64,000 nt of DNA from Sabellastarte sp. h YS-2021 (GCA_964017235.1 OZ024930.1:27656614-27720613); one strand, 5' to 3'. Numbered from the stretch's first letter, positions 43,211 through 53,340 are shown. Numbers and translations: made by a program. Notes: generated by a model from the sequence alone, not told the origin.

Positions 43211-43908
43211 TTACATGGAGAGGGAAAGAGTTCCAAAGGGCAGGGGCATAGTGACTGAATGAATTAGAAAAGTGTTAATTGATTTGTAAACTCTACAATC
43301 AAAAGTGGGGGTTTGAAGGAACTTGAGTTTGGGGGTACTTCGCCTCGTGTTTCTAAAAGAGGTGTAGGGGTGGATTAATCCTCTTACGTAAACTGGTTTA
43401 CCCTGGGTGAGAATTTTGTATGTAATAAGTCCAATTTTAAATTGTACCCTGTATCTAACTGGTAGCCAGTGGAGTTTTTTCAGTTGAGGGGTAATGTGAG
43501 AGAATTTAGAGGAACGGGTGACAACCCTGCAGAGTGAGTTTTGGACTAGCTGCAATCTCCTTAACTCAAAATCAGTGAGCGATAAGAAGAGTGAATTGCA
43601 GTAGTCTAGCCTGCTGCTCACCAAAGCATTCGCTAACGGCACTGATGTATTCAGGTCAAGAAGGGGATGAATTCTGTAGAGGTCTCTCGCTTGTACTCTA
43701 GTGGACTTAATGACCTGTGACACGTGGTTTGAGAAACTGAAATTAGAGTCGAACACCACTCCAAGGTTCCTGACACTTTGTGCTGGCGAGACCTGATTTC
43801 AGAGAATATTGATAGGGAAGTGAGGGAGGAGTTCGTTACGATTTTTTGGGAGCCTATGAGAATGAACTCAGTTTTGTCTGGGTTATGTTTTAATTTATTT
43901 GCGAACAT
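43211..43908 (-). pseudogene. L2-like reverse transcriptase, C-terminal domain
   Basis: 43908-43651 carries FANKLKHNPDKTEFILIGSQ. After a frameshift, 43759-43211 carries VFDSNFSFSNHVSQVI, LANALVSSRLDYCNSLFLSL, LKKLHWLPVRYRVQFKIGLI and a final LPFGTLSL in place of the usual P-LWNxLP segment, owing to a late shift. It is followed by about 230 bp of 3' UTR and the TAGAT tail. It is the closest relative in the window of the fragment at 25190-26070. Confidence 0.85.
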
Positions 43909-44099
43909 GAAATTTTGAATGTCATTTAGGCAGTTCTTTAGTTTTGGATAGAGTGAGAGAAATTTTCTGGTGAAAGTGGTATGTATAACTGGGTATCATC
44001 GGCGTAAAAGTGGTAGTTGATGCTGCTGTGGGAATGAATGATTGAGCCGATTGGGTTAGTGTAGAGAGAGAACAGGATTGGTCCAAGGACAGAGCCCTG

Positions 44100-45173
44100 G
44101 GGTACTCCGTAGTGGAGCGCAGCAGGATGGGAGAGAGTACTACCTACCTTGATCGAGTGTGTCCTTCCAGGTATGATTTAAACCAGCCAAGTGCTAGCTC
44201 ACTGAGTCCATAGTAAACTTTGAGTCTGTCCAGGAGAATGGTGTGGTCAATGGTATTGAAAGCGGCGGATAGATCCACAAGGGTAAGGGCAGTGACAGAA
44301 CCCTTGGCCGTGTTAAGAAGAATATCGTTGTGTATATTAAGGAGGGCGGTTTCAGTAGAGTGGTGTTTTCTATAAGCTGATTGAAAGGCAGTCATAACAC
44401 CAGCTTCATAAAGATGAGTTTGTGGCTGGACGGCTACTACCCTTTCAAGAATCTTTGAGATAAAGTTTAAATTTCAGACAGACCTGTAGTGTTTAAAAAC
44501 TTGTTTGTCAAGGGATGGATTATTGAGGATAGGTGTAACATGGGCCTGCTTTAAAAACTTTGGACAGTTACCTTGCTCAAGAGAAGCATTGATTATTGCG
44601 GTGATGGGGGTAATCAGAATATCCAGATAATTCAGAACAAGGAAAATAGGCCATGGGTCTAGGGAACATGATTTACTAGCAGAATTGGTAATAAATTTAG
44701 TAACTTGATTCTCTGTTACAGTCGAAAAAGTGGAGAACATAGGGGGAGGAGACTCAGGGGTAATGTGTTGCAAATTGGCATAAGCAGATAATGTTGAGCG
44801 TATTTTTTCTATTTTTTCTGTGAAGAACTCCACAAACCCGTCAGCCAAAAGCTGAGGGGGCTTTATCAATGGGAGGATCTTGGCTGGAAGTCTGTGCAAC
44901 ACATCGCCATAATTTTTGTGGATTGTTGTGTTTGTCCTGAATTTTCGCTTTAAGGAATTGAGATTTGGCTTGCATGCAGATTCTGTTATATTGATGGACT
45001 TTCTGCATGTACCTGGATCTATTGAAGGTGGATTTATCTCTTCGCCAAATGCATTCAAACAAACGTTTGGTCTCTTTTGCCGCAATTACAATGTCGTTAA
45101 CCCATCCGGGGATGTACTTTGCCTTGGTATGTTTAGTGTTCAGTGGAGCATGTTTGTCGATAAGGGTCGACAA
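44100..45173 (-). pseudogene. L2-like reverse transcriptase, N-terminal and palm
   Basis: 45173-44474 (two frames) gives DKHAPLNTKHTKAKYIPGW, CIWRRDKSTFNRSRY, FFTEKIEKIRSTLSAY, SASKSCSLDPWPIFLV and QAHVTPILNNPSLDKQ. 44395-44144 has FQSAYRKHHSTETALL and LVDLSAAFNTIDHTILL; motif A keeps its first Asp, while the second usual Asp is Asn. Just below 44144, [15 protein letters not shown] is readable in another frame. YADD ([15 protein letters not shown]) is near 44000. Confidence 0.85.
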
Positions 45174-45323
45174 GATGGAGTGGTATTGTTTGTAGAGAGT
45201 ATCCAGTTCTTTGGATGAATTATTGGTCAGTTCTGAAGCAAGAAGATCTACTTTAATTTTCTCTTTGTCAATTTTATGGTCTTTTCGAAAGGAGACAGTA
45301 GCATTAACTATGAGATCTAAGGG

Positions 45324-46165
45324 TTAAAAATTTAGAGTGAAACTAACTGAGAGATGGTCGGAAAAAGCATCAGTGGTATGGACGTTGGAAATATTGTCAT
45401 CGTTGGATATAGTTAAAACCTGATCGAGGGTGTGTTCATGAATGTGAGTAGGGAAATTAACTTTCTGATTTAAGTCAAATGAATTGATCAGTGAGTGAAA
45501 GGGTTTTGAATTTGAACATGTTGTTTCAAGGTGAAGATTGAAATCACCGATGATGGCCAGACTTTCTATGGTGAGGTGAATGTCCTCCAAAAGTGATTGA
45601 AAATGTTCAAAAAAGGTAGAAGTACTTGAGGAAGGTGGTCTGTATATGTTCAAAAAGTAAAAGGATTCATTGTTTAGGGATATCTTGATGAAGTTTTCAA
45701 AGGTGGAGCAGGTCTTTGTAGAAACAACGGATGCATCCAGTCCATCTTTAACAAAAAAACCCAGTCCTCCGCTACGGCGGGCCACTCAAGGCTGTTGATA
45801 CAGACTGTAACCTGGTGGGGTGATTTCCGACAAATTGTGATGTCAGGTCTTATCCAGGTCTTCGACATGGCAAAGAGATCAGTATCATTGTCAGAAATAA
45901 ATTTTGCAATGGCCGGGTATTTGTTGTTTATTAATCTCATGTTTGCGTAGGTGATACTCAGACACTTGGGTGGTCCTGGGTTTGGGTTAATATCACCGGC
46001 AAGGAGGAGTAGGATGAACAGATGGGAGGGTGACAGAGCCGGTTGGAATAAATATTGAGGACCTGAAGGTGAAATGTAAACAGGTGGTGGGGGGATTGAA
46101 GGGGCAGAAACTGACAACATCAGGACATTGGATGGTTGAGTTAATGTGGTGCTGATATGCAACAA
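45324..46165 (-). pseudogene. L2-like LINE N-terminus with 2A-like motif, and endonuclease
   Basis: The frame from 46165 starts with a Pro/Ser-rich leader and a hydrophobic run (HLFILLLLAGDINPNPGPP, about residues 49-66). GDINPNPGP fits the D-x-x-x-N-P-G-P ribosome-skipping motif known from some L2/CR1-clade LINEs. The endonuclease follows (ITYANMRLINNKYPAIAKFI). After a frameshift near 45780 come GGLGFFVKDGLDASVV, FLNIYRPPSSS, LAIIGDFNLHLE (catalytic box), FPTHIHEHTLDQVL and FSDHLSVSFTL (SDH box). One frameshift splits an otherwise complete domain. A 2A with a hydrophobic lead can act as a signal sequence; that role here is inferred. Confidence 0.85.
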
Positions 46166-46531
46166 TGACTGGTTGGATTGCCAGTAGAATATGGAGAAAA
46201 ATCATTTTTGAGAACTTGGGGGGGGGCTTAAAGTTTAAAAACTGAACATAAAATTTGGGTAAGTCTGTGGTTAGTGGGTGTATATTGTGAGAGTGATGGT
46301 CCCTGATAACGGGGAATGTGAGCGATAAAAGGGGATCACACGATAAAATAGGCAATTTTTATGTGTAGTTATCTAATAATTTTGTCAAAAGGGGGTTTAA
46401 TAAATACAAAAGTTGATTGTGGATTGAAAAACTATAAAGAGGGAGACGGAGAGGGCATTTAATTAATGATATTGCGTTGACCAGTAATAATTTATAAAAA
46501 CGGTACTTCCCCAACGGACACATGCCACAAA

Positions 46532-46880
46532 AGCTATTTTCAGGTTCTCACTATTGAGTAAATCAGTTGTAACTTGAAAATTACTGCATTTACAGTATTT
46601 TGCTTAAATATGTTATTCACCTACTTTTGGGTCAGCTATAACATAGTAAAAATTCAGACATGTAGCTCATTGCATAGCTGAGTTATAGCTAATTTGAGGT
46701 TATCACTGTTGAGTAAATCTGTTGTAACTTGAAAACTATTGCATTTAGAGTATTTTGTTTAAATATGTTATTCACATAATTTTTGGTGAGCTATAACATA
46801 GTGAAATATGCAGACCTGTATGTCATGGCATAGCTGAGCAATAGCTACTTTCAGGTTCTCACTGTTGAGTAAATCATTGT
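46532..46880. repeat. Satellite D, right part
   Basis: Just over two units with the same phase and wording as 42160-42973. This shows the LINE at 42974-46531 landed inside the array. Confidence 0.9.
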
Positions 46881-46999
46881 ATCCACTGGATAGCCGCAGT
46901 GTGTAGAGAGGTTTCACCAATACTGCTCTAACGAAAAAAATATTATAGCTAGCCTTCTCAATTTTGCAGGATATATTAATAACCATAAAATGTTGTTGG

Positions 47000-48250
47000 G
47001 AGTATTTTTGGCCTCATTTTGAAAAACAAGATGGCCACCAGGGACGTTTATTCGACTTAAAGCAAGGACTTTTGTTGGCTCCCTAGAGCAAAGGTATAGA
47101 TCTCAAATTGACAGCATATGTTCGTCATTAAAAAATCTTGATTGGGAATATTTTTGGACTCATTTTGAAAAACAAGATGGCTGCCATGGGTGTTTCTTTG
47201 TCAGTCATGAAAAGTGCTTATATCTTAACAGTGCTTATAACTTGCTTATTATTGGTCCTAGAGGTTTGGAATGGTAAACCAACCTATAGGAAATCATGGG
47301 CTGGGAATCTTTTGGTGTGGTCAGATTTGACCTTTGACCCCTCCTTCAATGCTAAACAAGGATAGCAAAACTTAAAAGTGCTTATAACTCGCTTATAATT
47401 GGTCCTAGAGGTTTGCAATGGAAAACCAACCTATAGAAAATCATGCGCTGGGAATCTTTTGCTGTGGTCAGATTTGACCTTGGACCCCTCCTTTAAGGTG
47501 AAACGAGGATAGCCAAACTTAAAAGTGCTTATAACTCGCTTATTAATGGTCCTAGAAGTTTGGGATGGTAAACCAACCTATAGGAAATCATTGGCTGGGA
47601 ATCTATTGGTGTCCTCAGATTTGACCTTTGGACCCCTCCAAGGTCAAACGAAGATAGCAAAACTTAAAGTGCTTATACTCGCGTATTATCTGTCTTAGAG
47701 GTTTGGGATGGTAAACCAACAAAAAGGAAATCATGGGCTGGGATTCTTTTGGTGTGGTCAGATTTGACCTTGGACCCCTCCTTCAAGGTCAATTGAGGAT
47801 AGCCAAACTTAAAATTGCTCATAACTCACTTATTATTGGTCCTACAGGTTTGGTATGGTAAACCAACAAAAAGGAAATCATGGGCTGGGATTCTTTTGGT
47901 GTGGTCAGATTTGACCTTGGACCCCTCCTTCAAGGTCAAACAAGGATAGCAAAACTTAAAAGTGCCTATAACTCGCTTATTATTGGTCCTAGAGGTTTGG
48001 GATGGTAAACCATCCTATAAGAAATCATGGGCTGGGAATCTTTTGGTGTGGTCAGATTTGACCTTTGGACCCCTCCTTCAAGGTGAAATGAGGACAGCCA
48101 AACTTAAAAGTGCTTATAACTCACTTATTATTGGTCCTAGAGGTTTGGGATGGTAAACCAACCTATAGGAAATCATGCGCTGGGAATGTTTTTGTGTGGT
48201 CGGATTTGACCTTGGACCCCTTCTTCAAGGTAGAATGAGGATATTGCATT
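47000..48250. repeat. Satellite E, seven units of 144-148 bp
   Basis: The phrase GTGCTTATAACTCGCTTATT starts units at 47231, 47379, 47525, 47669, 47815 (variant), 47962 and 48110. Each continues TTGGTCCTAGAGGTTTGG, GATGGTAAACCAACC, GAAATCATGGGCTGGGAATC and TGGTCAGATTTGACCTT. Two leading half-units (47020, 47160) carry AACAAGATGGC. ORFs within it are repeat by-products. Confidence 0.9.
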
Positions 48251-48429
48251 TGCAGTATTTCTTTATATATGTTTTAACCTACTTTTTACAGTTAAACAGT
48301 TACCTTAGCCCTGAAAGGTCACTTATGGTTATGAAACTGAAGGTGAAAACTTACAAGTCCCCAAAGAGATTATTTATCATATATAAAGGCGATCAGGTCT
48401 CACCTGTTCAGTGTGTTTTGAAACATGTA

Positions 48430-48690
48430 TACCTAGCAATTTACATTACAAGGAACTCTACATGACCTTGAAAGGTGCTAAGGTGAAAGGTCATGGTCTA
48501 CGTAAGTGGATACTGTTTAGTGTGAAGTTTTACTTTACAAGAAACTGTACATGACCTTGGAATACTGATATGTCAAAGTTCATATAGGGCATAGGTTAAT
48601 AATATTTGTATCATGAAATTTTATTTTACAAGATACTATGAACGACCTTGAAAGAGCTAATGAAAGGTCAAAGGTCATGTACCAGAGATG
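48430..48690. repeat. Satellite G, three diverged units of about 92 bp
   Basis: ATTACAAGGAACTCTACATG (48442), CTTTACAAGAAACTGTACAT (48532) and TTTTACAAGATACTATGAAC (48622) head units that contain GACCTTGAAAG and AAAGGTCAT. Confidence 0.7.
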
Positions 48691-49299
48691 TTGGATATAA
48701 AAGAGAAGTTAAAATAGGGTTTTGGATAAGTAATGATATCACACTGAGGTTCCATGAAGGATAGGAGATCAAGCTCTATAAAAGTATGGCCAAAGGCCAT
48801 AATTAAGACACTAAGAAATTATAAAAAGAATTTAAATACATAATAAAAATTGACGAGATTAAAACAGGTAAGTTACCACTGCAATATCACAGTAAATATC
48901 TAGAGGGAACAATGAAATTTTACCAGATCAGTGAGATTAAGCATATAATGCCATGCTCGAATATTATTACACACTCCTTTATTTCTTTGCTTGTAATAAA
49001 ACTAATTGTATTAGTCATTCCATCAACACCAGGGAAACTTAGTTTATTTTACACCACTTGACCATAACAACATCAAACTTTCTTTTAGCAAACAACCATG
49101 TGAGTAGAAAATTAGAATTCAAATCAATATTTCTAGTCCAATTTTTATGTAATCAATTAAATTTGATTACAGACTTCACTTGAAGTAAAAAGTTTCCCTT
49201 TCAGAAAGAAATTAGTCTCGGAAGAAGAGACTTTACTTTAGCAACTATCAAAGTAAATACAATGTCTTACTAATCTCCCGTACAGAGATTAGATTTTGA
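48691..49299. other. Unassigned AT-rich spacer with a terminal hairpin
   Basis: No gene. CTAATCTC-CCGTACA-GAGATTAG at 49270-49292 is a perfect 8-bp stem with a 7-base loop. Confidence 0.5.
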
Positions 49300-49324
49300 A
49301 GAATGTTTTAGCGTTATGCGTCAT

Positions 49325-49655
49325 ATATTTCATCACAGTTAACATGCTTTGTCCATCTCTGCAAGTTTTACTTGATAATAGCCTGAAGTCATGTCCAATG
49401 TACTGAAATACACACTTCAATTCAAAGCCGAAATGTTTGATATCCGGTAAACTGAATGAAGATTTGACCGTACAAGCATTTAGGCGTCTACGGTCTATTC
49501 CATAATGTATTGTGTCCTCTTTCTTTCTAAGGAATACAGAAGGATAAGCCCAATCTGAATTGGGCTCTTCGATTACGCCTGTGTCTAACACTTTTTTGAA
49601 TACAAGCCTCTTCTTTCTCTTCGAGATGCAAAGGAATTTGACGCATTTGCTGCTT
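49325..49655 (-). pseudogene. Gypsy reverse transcriptase, N-terminal palm part
   Basis: The minus strand continues, right up to the Helitron-like insertion, QQMRQIPLHLEEKEEACIQK. It then reads LDTGVIEEPNSDWAYPSVFL, RKKEDTIHYGIDRRRLNACT and SSFSLPDI. After a frameshift follows YFSTLDMTSGYYQVKLAEMD, the palm with catalytic Asp in LDM. These are standard Gypsy RT landmarks. The later boxes (FGL, YxDD) are absent; sequence identity to RT stops near 49325. Confidence 0.85.
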
Positions 49656-49929
49656 AATTGTATCCCCGGCGCAAAGCAGGGATACTATGGATTCATCATC
49701 GTCCGCGTCCGCAGAGATTTCTTGTTAGCGACCTACAGTCCACATTTCTTTCCAGATTTCTTTCATATTTGGCAGGTGGCTTGGTATGCTAGCGGACTCA
49801 CCACTCTAATTTTTTGGTAGGCTTTATGTTTAAATTAGGCCTGTGGTAGACAAAAATGTTTAAAATGTGGAATATTGCTTGTTAGCGACCTACAGTCCAC
49901 ATTTCTTTCATATTTGCCAGGTGGCTTAT

Positions 49930-50510
49930 CGCTTAAAAGTATTGCAGATAGCCAAAGCTTTCACATGGTGAAGTTTCAGACCCGTAGATAATTACTCACC
50001 TACTCAAAATGAGTAAATGCTAATTATCTCTAAAAGTATTGCGGATACCCAATTTTTCTCAAATAACTCATTTATATACTTTTGGAAGAGCTTTCACATG
50101 GTGAAGTTTCAGACCCATAGCTAATTACTCACCTACTCAAAATGAGTAAATGTGAATTATCTCTAAAAGTATTGCAGATAGCCAATTTTTCTCAAATAAC
50201 TCCTTCATTTACTTTTGGGAGAGCTTTCACTTTGTGAAGTTTCAGACCCGTAGCTAATTATTCACCTACTCAAAATGAGTAAATGTGATTTATCTCTAGA
50301 AGTATTGCAGATAGCCAGTATTTCTCAAATAACTCATTCACCTACATTTTGGAGAGCTTTCAATTAGTGAATTTTCAGATCCGTAGCTAATTACTCACCT
50401 ACTCAAAATGAGTAAATGCCTATTATCACTGAAAGTATTGCAGATAGCCAGCATTTCTCAAATAACTCATTCACCTACATTTTGGAGAGCTTTCACATGC
50501 TAAAGTTTTT
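49930..50510. repeat. Satellite B2, second array (about five units of 125 bp)
   Basis: Same unit as 16605-17150 (AGAGCTTTCACATGGTGAAG, AATTATCTCTAAAAGTATTG, CACCTACTCAAAATGAGTAA), here directly joined to satellite D. Confidence 0.9.
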
Positions 50511-50539
50511 TATGAATTTTTTAAATAACTTTTAATGCA

Positions 50540-50862
50540 TTAAAATTAATGAAATTATGCACTAAATCAATTATAACTTGAAAAGTATTGCATTTAGAGC
50601 ACTTTCTTGAAATATGTTATTCAGCTACTTTTTTCATAGCTACAACATGATGAGTAACTTGAGTGTCTATTTCAATAGCTAAGTGAGTAATAGCTATTTT
50701 TGGACTTTTCACTAACTTCCATCATGAGTAAAATCACTTGTAACGTGAAAACTATTGCATTTAGAGAATTTTGTGCAAATCTGTTATTCACCTACTTTTG
50801 GGTCAGCTATAACATAGTAAAATTTCAGACCTGTAGCTCATGGCATAGCTGAGTAATAGCTA
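50540..50862. repeat. Satellite D, third array (two units)
   Basis: TATAACTTGAAAAGTATTGC and TGTAACGTGAAAACTATTGC about 170 bp apart, with CACCTACTTTTGGGTCAGCT and TGGCATAGCTGAGTAATAGC. Confidence 0.85.
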
Positions 50863-51120
50863 CTTTTGCCTTTGCCGGTGGATACATCTTGCATCTGGCC
50901 ACAGATGTGTCCTTGGTCTAGTTGGTTTTGCATCTTTAGTATCAATTTCATGGCCAAATTGTTCAAAACAACCAATGTCTAAGTCATGTTTGACAAAAAC
51001 GTCTTCAGAGTCTGTTAAAACAAACTGTAGAACCTTTTTCTTGTTCTCATTAATGTAAGCTTTTATTTCAACAGAAACTGTGTGAACATTATTGGTGACA
51101 TGTGAACTATCATCTAGCAA
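50863..51120 (-). pseudogene. Gypsy reverse transcriptase, start
   Basis: The frame reads HTVSVEIKAYINENKKKVLQ, FVLTDSEDVFVKHDLDIG, HEIDTKDAKPTRPRTH and stops at the Helitron-like insertion. It is the N-terminal lead-in of a Gypsy RT (L-x-E-x-x-DVF ... DxG ... H-x-I-x-T). Its continuation is at 49655, so the two pieces were one gene. Upstream there is gag but no protease, which implies a deletion in this copy. Confidence 0.8.
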
Positions 51121-51129
51121 GTGTCACTT

Positions 51130-52165
51130 TTTTCAAAACCTTTGGAGCTCTGCGGATCGATACAATGCCTCATTGCATACCCATTCTGTTTCAAAATATC
51201 GACAGTTTAATGGAAATTACACATTGACTCACAGTTCATCGAATCGAGAAGCACTCAACCCATAAATATCTTTTGTTTCTTTTGGTTGTTTTACTATTTC
51301 TGTTTGTAATATATGGAAACTGGTTTCATGGTTGGTGCTCTCCCATATCCTGAACATTTTTTTCTGCTTCAAAACATTTTAAGTTCAATTTTCCTCAGAT
51401 TCTCCTCTCCCTGTTTTATTAGTCGCATCATTAGCCTATCAAATTTCATGTTTCTAGCCTCCCTATCCTTCTCCTATTGATCCAACAAATTATAAAACTT
51501 TTCATTGTTTGTATCAAGTTTTTCCACCATTTTGGTTTGTACTGTCAAACTTTGTTTAGCTATCTCCGTTGATTGATCAGTTTATCTTGAAAGTTTGTCA
51601 AGTACCTTAGCAGTTTGAGTTGTGTTTTCAACTAATTTTTGAGAAGTTTTTCTTGTTTCTCTGCTGAAACGATCAGTTTTTGAACACCAATTCTGATCCT
51701 ATCCTCACCTTTTTTGACCAAACAATTCATTATATTTTGCAAACAGAGTATTTTCTGCTTGATATTTTTGGCAATTTTGATTCCCAGAATTGTGCTTCCA
51801 TTAGATGGCCACAAACTCTGTCATGTTCGGTGACAAATTGTTCAGCTACTTTTTTCTTTCTCAATGGGGCCACGGTGGCAGAGTGGTAACACTCTCGCCT
51901 CCCACCTCTGAGGCCGGGGTTCGATCTCCGCACGGGCTCACGTGGGAAAGCTGGTAGTTGCTTGCCGTTGGTCGGCAGTTTACAGTACACAACCCTAGCG
52001 AACTCTATGTACTGGTTTCCTCTGCCCTTCCAACTACCCGTCGTGATATGACCTGTACAGTGTTGAAAGCGACGTAAAACCCCATATAAATAAATTTTTC
52101 TTTCTCAAATGGCCTGCCTAAATCAATCAATTCCTGAAATTAAGGTGCCATCATTGTAAACCTTG
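51130..52165 (-). pseudogene. Gypsy gag remnants
   Basis: Broken minus-strand frames read FQELIDLGRPFEKEK and, past the SINE, KVAEQFVTEHDRVCGHLMEA. Then come SAEKQEKLLKN, KMVEKLDTNNEKFYNLLDQ and KFDRLMMRLIKQGEENLRKI, a heptad-like, charged, coiled-coil type region expected in gag. Near 51150-51210 a C-rich phrase with KQNGYAMRHCID resembles a decayed zinc knuckle (His replaced by Tyr). Identification rests on position upstream of Gypsy RT and on composition; confidence is moderate. Confidence 0.5.
51865..52094 (+). mobile_element. tRNA-derived SINE, copy 3
   Basis: GGGGCCACGGTGGCAGAGTG start, box A, box B GGGGTTCGATCTCCGC, the GTTGAAAGCGACGTAAAACC 3' end and an ATATAAATAAAT tail. The 14-bp TSD TTTTTCTTTCTCAA is exact at 51851-51864 and 52095-52108. 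It is inserted in the Gypsy gag remnant. Confidence 0.95.
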
Positions 52166-53340
52166 TATAACTGTTTAAATTTGGTTTAGAAAAGTTTGTA
52201 AACGTTAATAAACCTAAATTAGGGCAGTTTCTGTAGGGTTTAAAATGATAGGTTTATAAACACTGGATCATAAATGTTTATAAATGTTTACATAAAAGCT
52301 AAAAAATCCAGTGAAATCTGTGAAAGATTACTACAGAATAAATTAAAAGAATATTATTTCTCATTCATGTTCATTTTTAACTGTTATATAGATTACACAT
52401 TCCACTTTAGTTTCCAAAATGAACCAGTCACAAATATGAATACAAACGACTTTTAAAAGAAGCATACCATTTATCTGCTCAAAATCAAGCATTGTGTATA
52501 TCCATCATTAAAACAAGATTCCAGTGTTTTCTATACATACAAGGGAAATCAATAGTCGGTAAGGCAGGGTCAATAACACTGGTATCTTGATATCATGGCC
52601 TTTTAATTAAACACTGTGTCAACTCATTATGACCAGTATCTTGTATAATAGCACCTAATTTTAAAATTTTGGAAAATGTAATATATTAAAAAAAAAAGCC
52701 TTAGTCTGTAGAATTCTAAAACTCGTATCCTGTAATTTTGTAGATTTCAAACATATCTTTAGTGATTTCTTTGATAAAAACTGCCATGTTAATCTGTTTT
52801 TATTAACTTCACTACCTGTTAATAGACCTATTGGACTAGGGATATGCTGGAATTGAGTGGTTTGGCACTGGCAGGATACTGAAATGAAAAATGTGCTACT
52901 GACCTAATTGTCAGCGACTTCACCAACTGATATACATCCTCGGATGGTGAATTGGACAGGACAGTGGCGTTGGACACCAATGTAAATTGTACTAGAGTTC
53001 TCTTAAAAAGCATAAATACATATATTAACATGTGCACACCTCTTGTGTTTTACATCGTTGTTGTATGTATTTAAATAATTTCAACACAAATATCCAAGGA
53101 AATACATCTGTCACAATTTACTTTGGTGTCTGACACCACTGTCCTGCTCGATTCACCATTCACAAGGTGCAATAAAACAATTACTTGGATTGTATGTATT
53201 TTGTATCACAAATGTGTGTCATTCAGTTCTTGAAACACTGGCAAAAGAATTATTAATATATGTTCAGAAATAAGGAACTTTTAGCTTAAGATCTAATTTT
53301 TTTTTGTTTTGTTACATACTGGTATGACATATTGGTATTT
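52166..53340. other. AT-rich spacer without a recognised gene
   Basis: Short open frames (52274-52456, 52828-53037) have no domain. GTTTATAAATGTTTATAAAT-type short repeats lie at 52250-52290. Confidence 0.5.

Larger units (their letters stand above)
42974..46531 (-). mobile_element. Near full-length L2/CR1-like LINE inside satellite D
   Basis: At 3.56 kb it encodes, on the minus strand, an N-terminal segment with a 2A-like motif, endonuclease, RT and C-terminal domain, then a 3' end made of TAGAT units (about 42976-43003). The satellite continues on both sides (GAGCAATA left, AGCTATTTT right) with no evident long TSD. Frameshifts make it inactive, but every domain is present. Confidence 0.88.
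41805..49320 (+). mobile_element. Satellite-rich Helitron-like block (with an L2-like LINE inside)
   Basis: It begins beside the Gypsy protease with a hairpin TGTCAGC/GCTGACA (41810-41837), holds three satellite families (D, E, G) in sequence, and reaches Gypsy RT sequence again at about 49325. A hairpin CTAATCTC/GAGATTAG at 49270-49292 might mark the other end. The layout resembles the short Helitron-like elements here, but neither end has the clear TTAAG/CTAG signature. Whether it is one element is an inference. Confidence 0.35.
49656..50862 (+). mobile_element. Helitron-like element, copy F, with two satellite types
   Basis: It starts AATTGTATCCCC with a hairpin TATCCC/GGGATA (49661-49684) and splits the Gypsy RT coding frame. 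Joining the flanks (TGCTT with TTGCC) restores the Gypsy frame, leaving at most a 2-bp duplication. The interior has a short 5' section with GTTAGCGACCTACAGTCCAC twice, then satellite B2 (49930-50510), then two units of satellite D (50540-50862). The 3' end does not show CTAG. Confidence 0.6.

Noticed and set aside
47138-48465. Three plus-strand frames containing LLVLEVW-GKP text
   Set aside because: They are translations of satellite E units.
41805-50862. CRISPR array
   Set aside because: The repeats are head-to-tail satellites of 90-170 bp without unique spacers, in a eukaryotic setting.
19385-52094. tRNA genes suggested by box A and box B at 19.4, 19.95, 27.2 and 51.9 kb
   Set aside because: Each has a tRNA-unrelated body, an A-rich tail and target-site duplications, so they are SINEs. 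No cloverleaf with an intact acceptor stem was seen.
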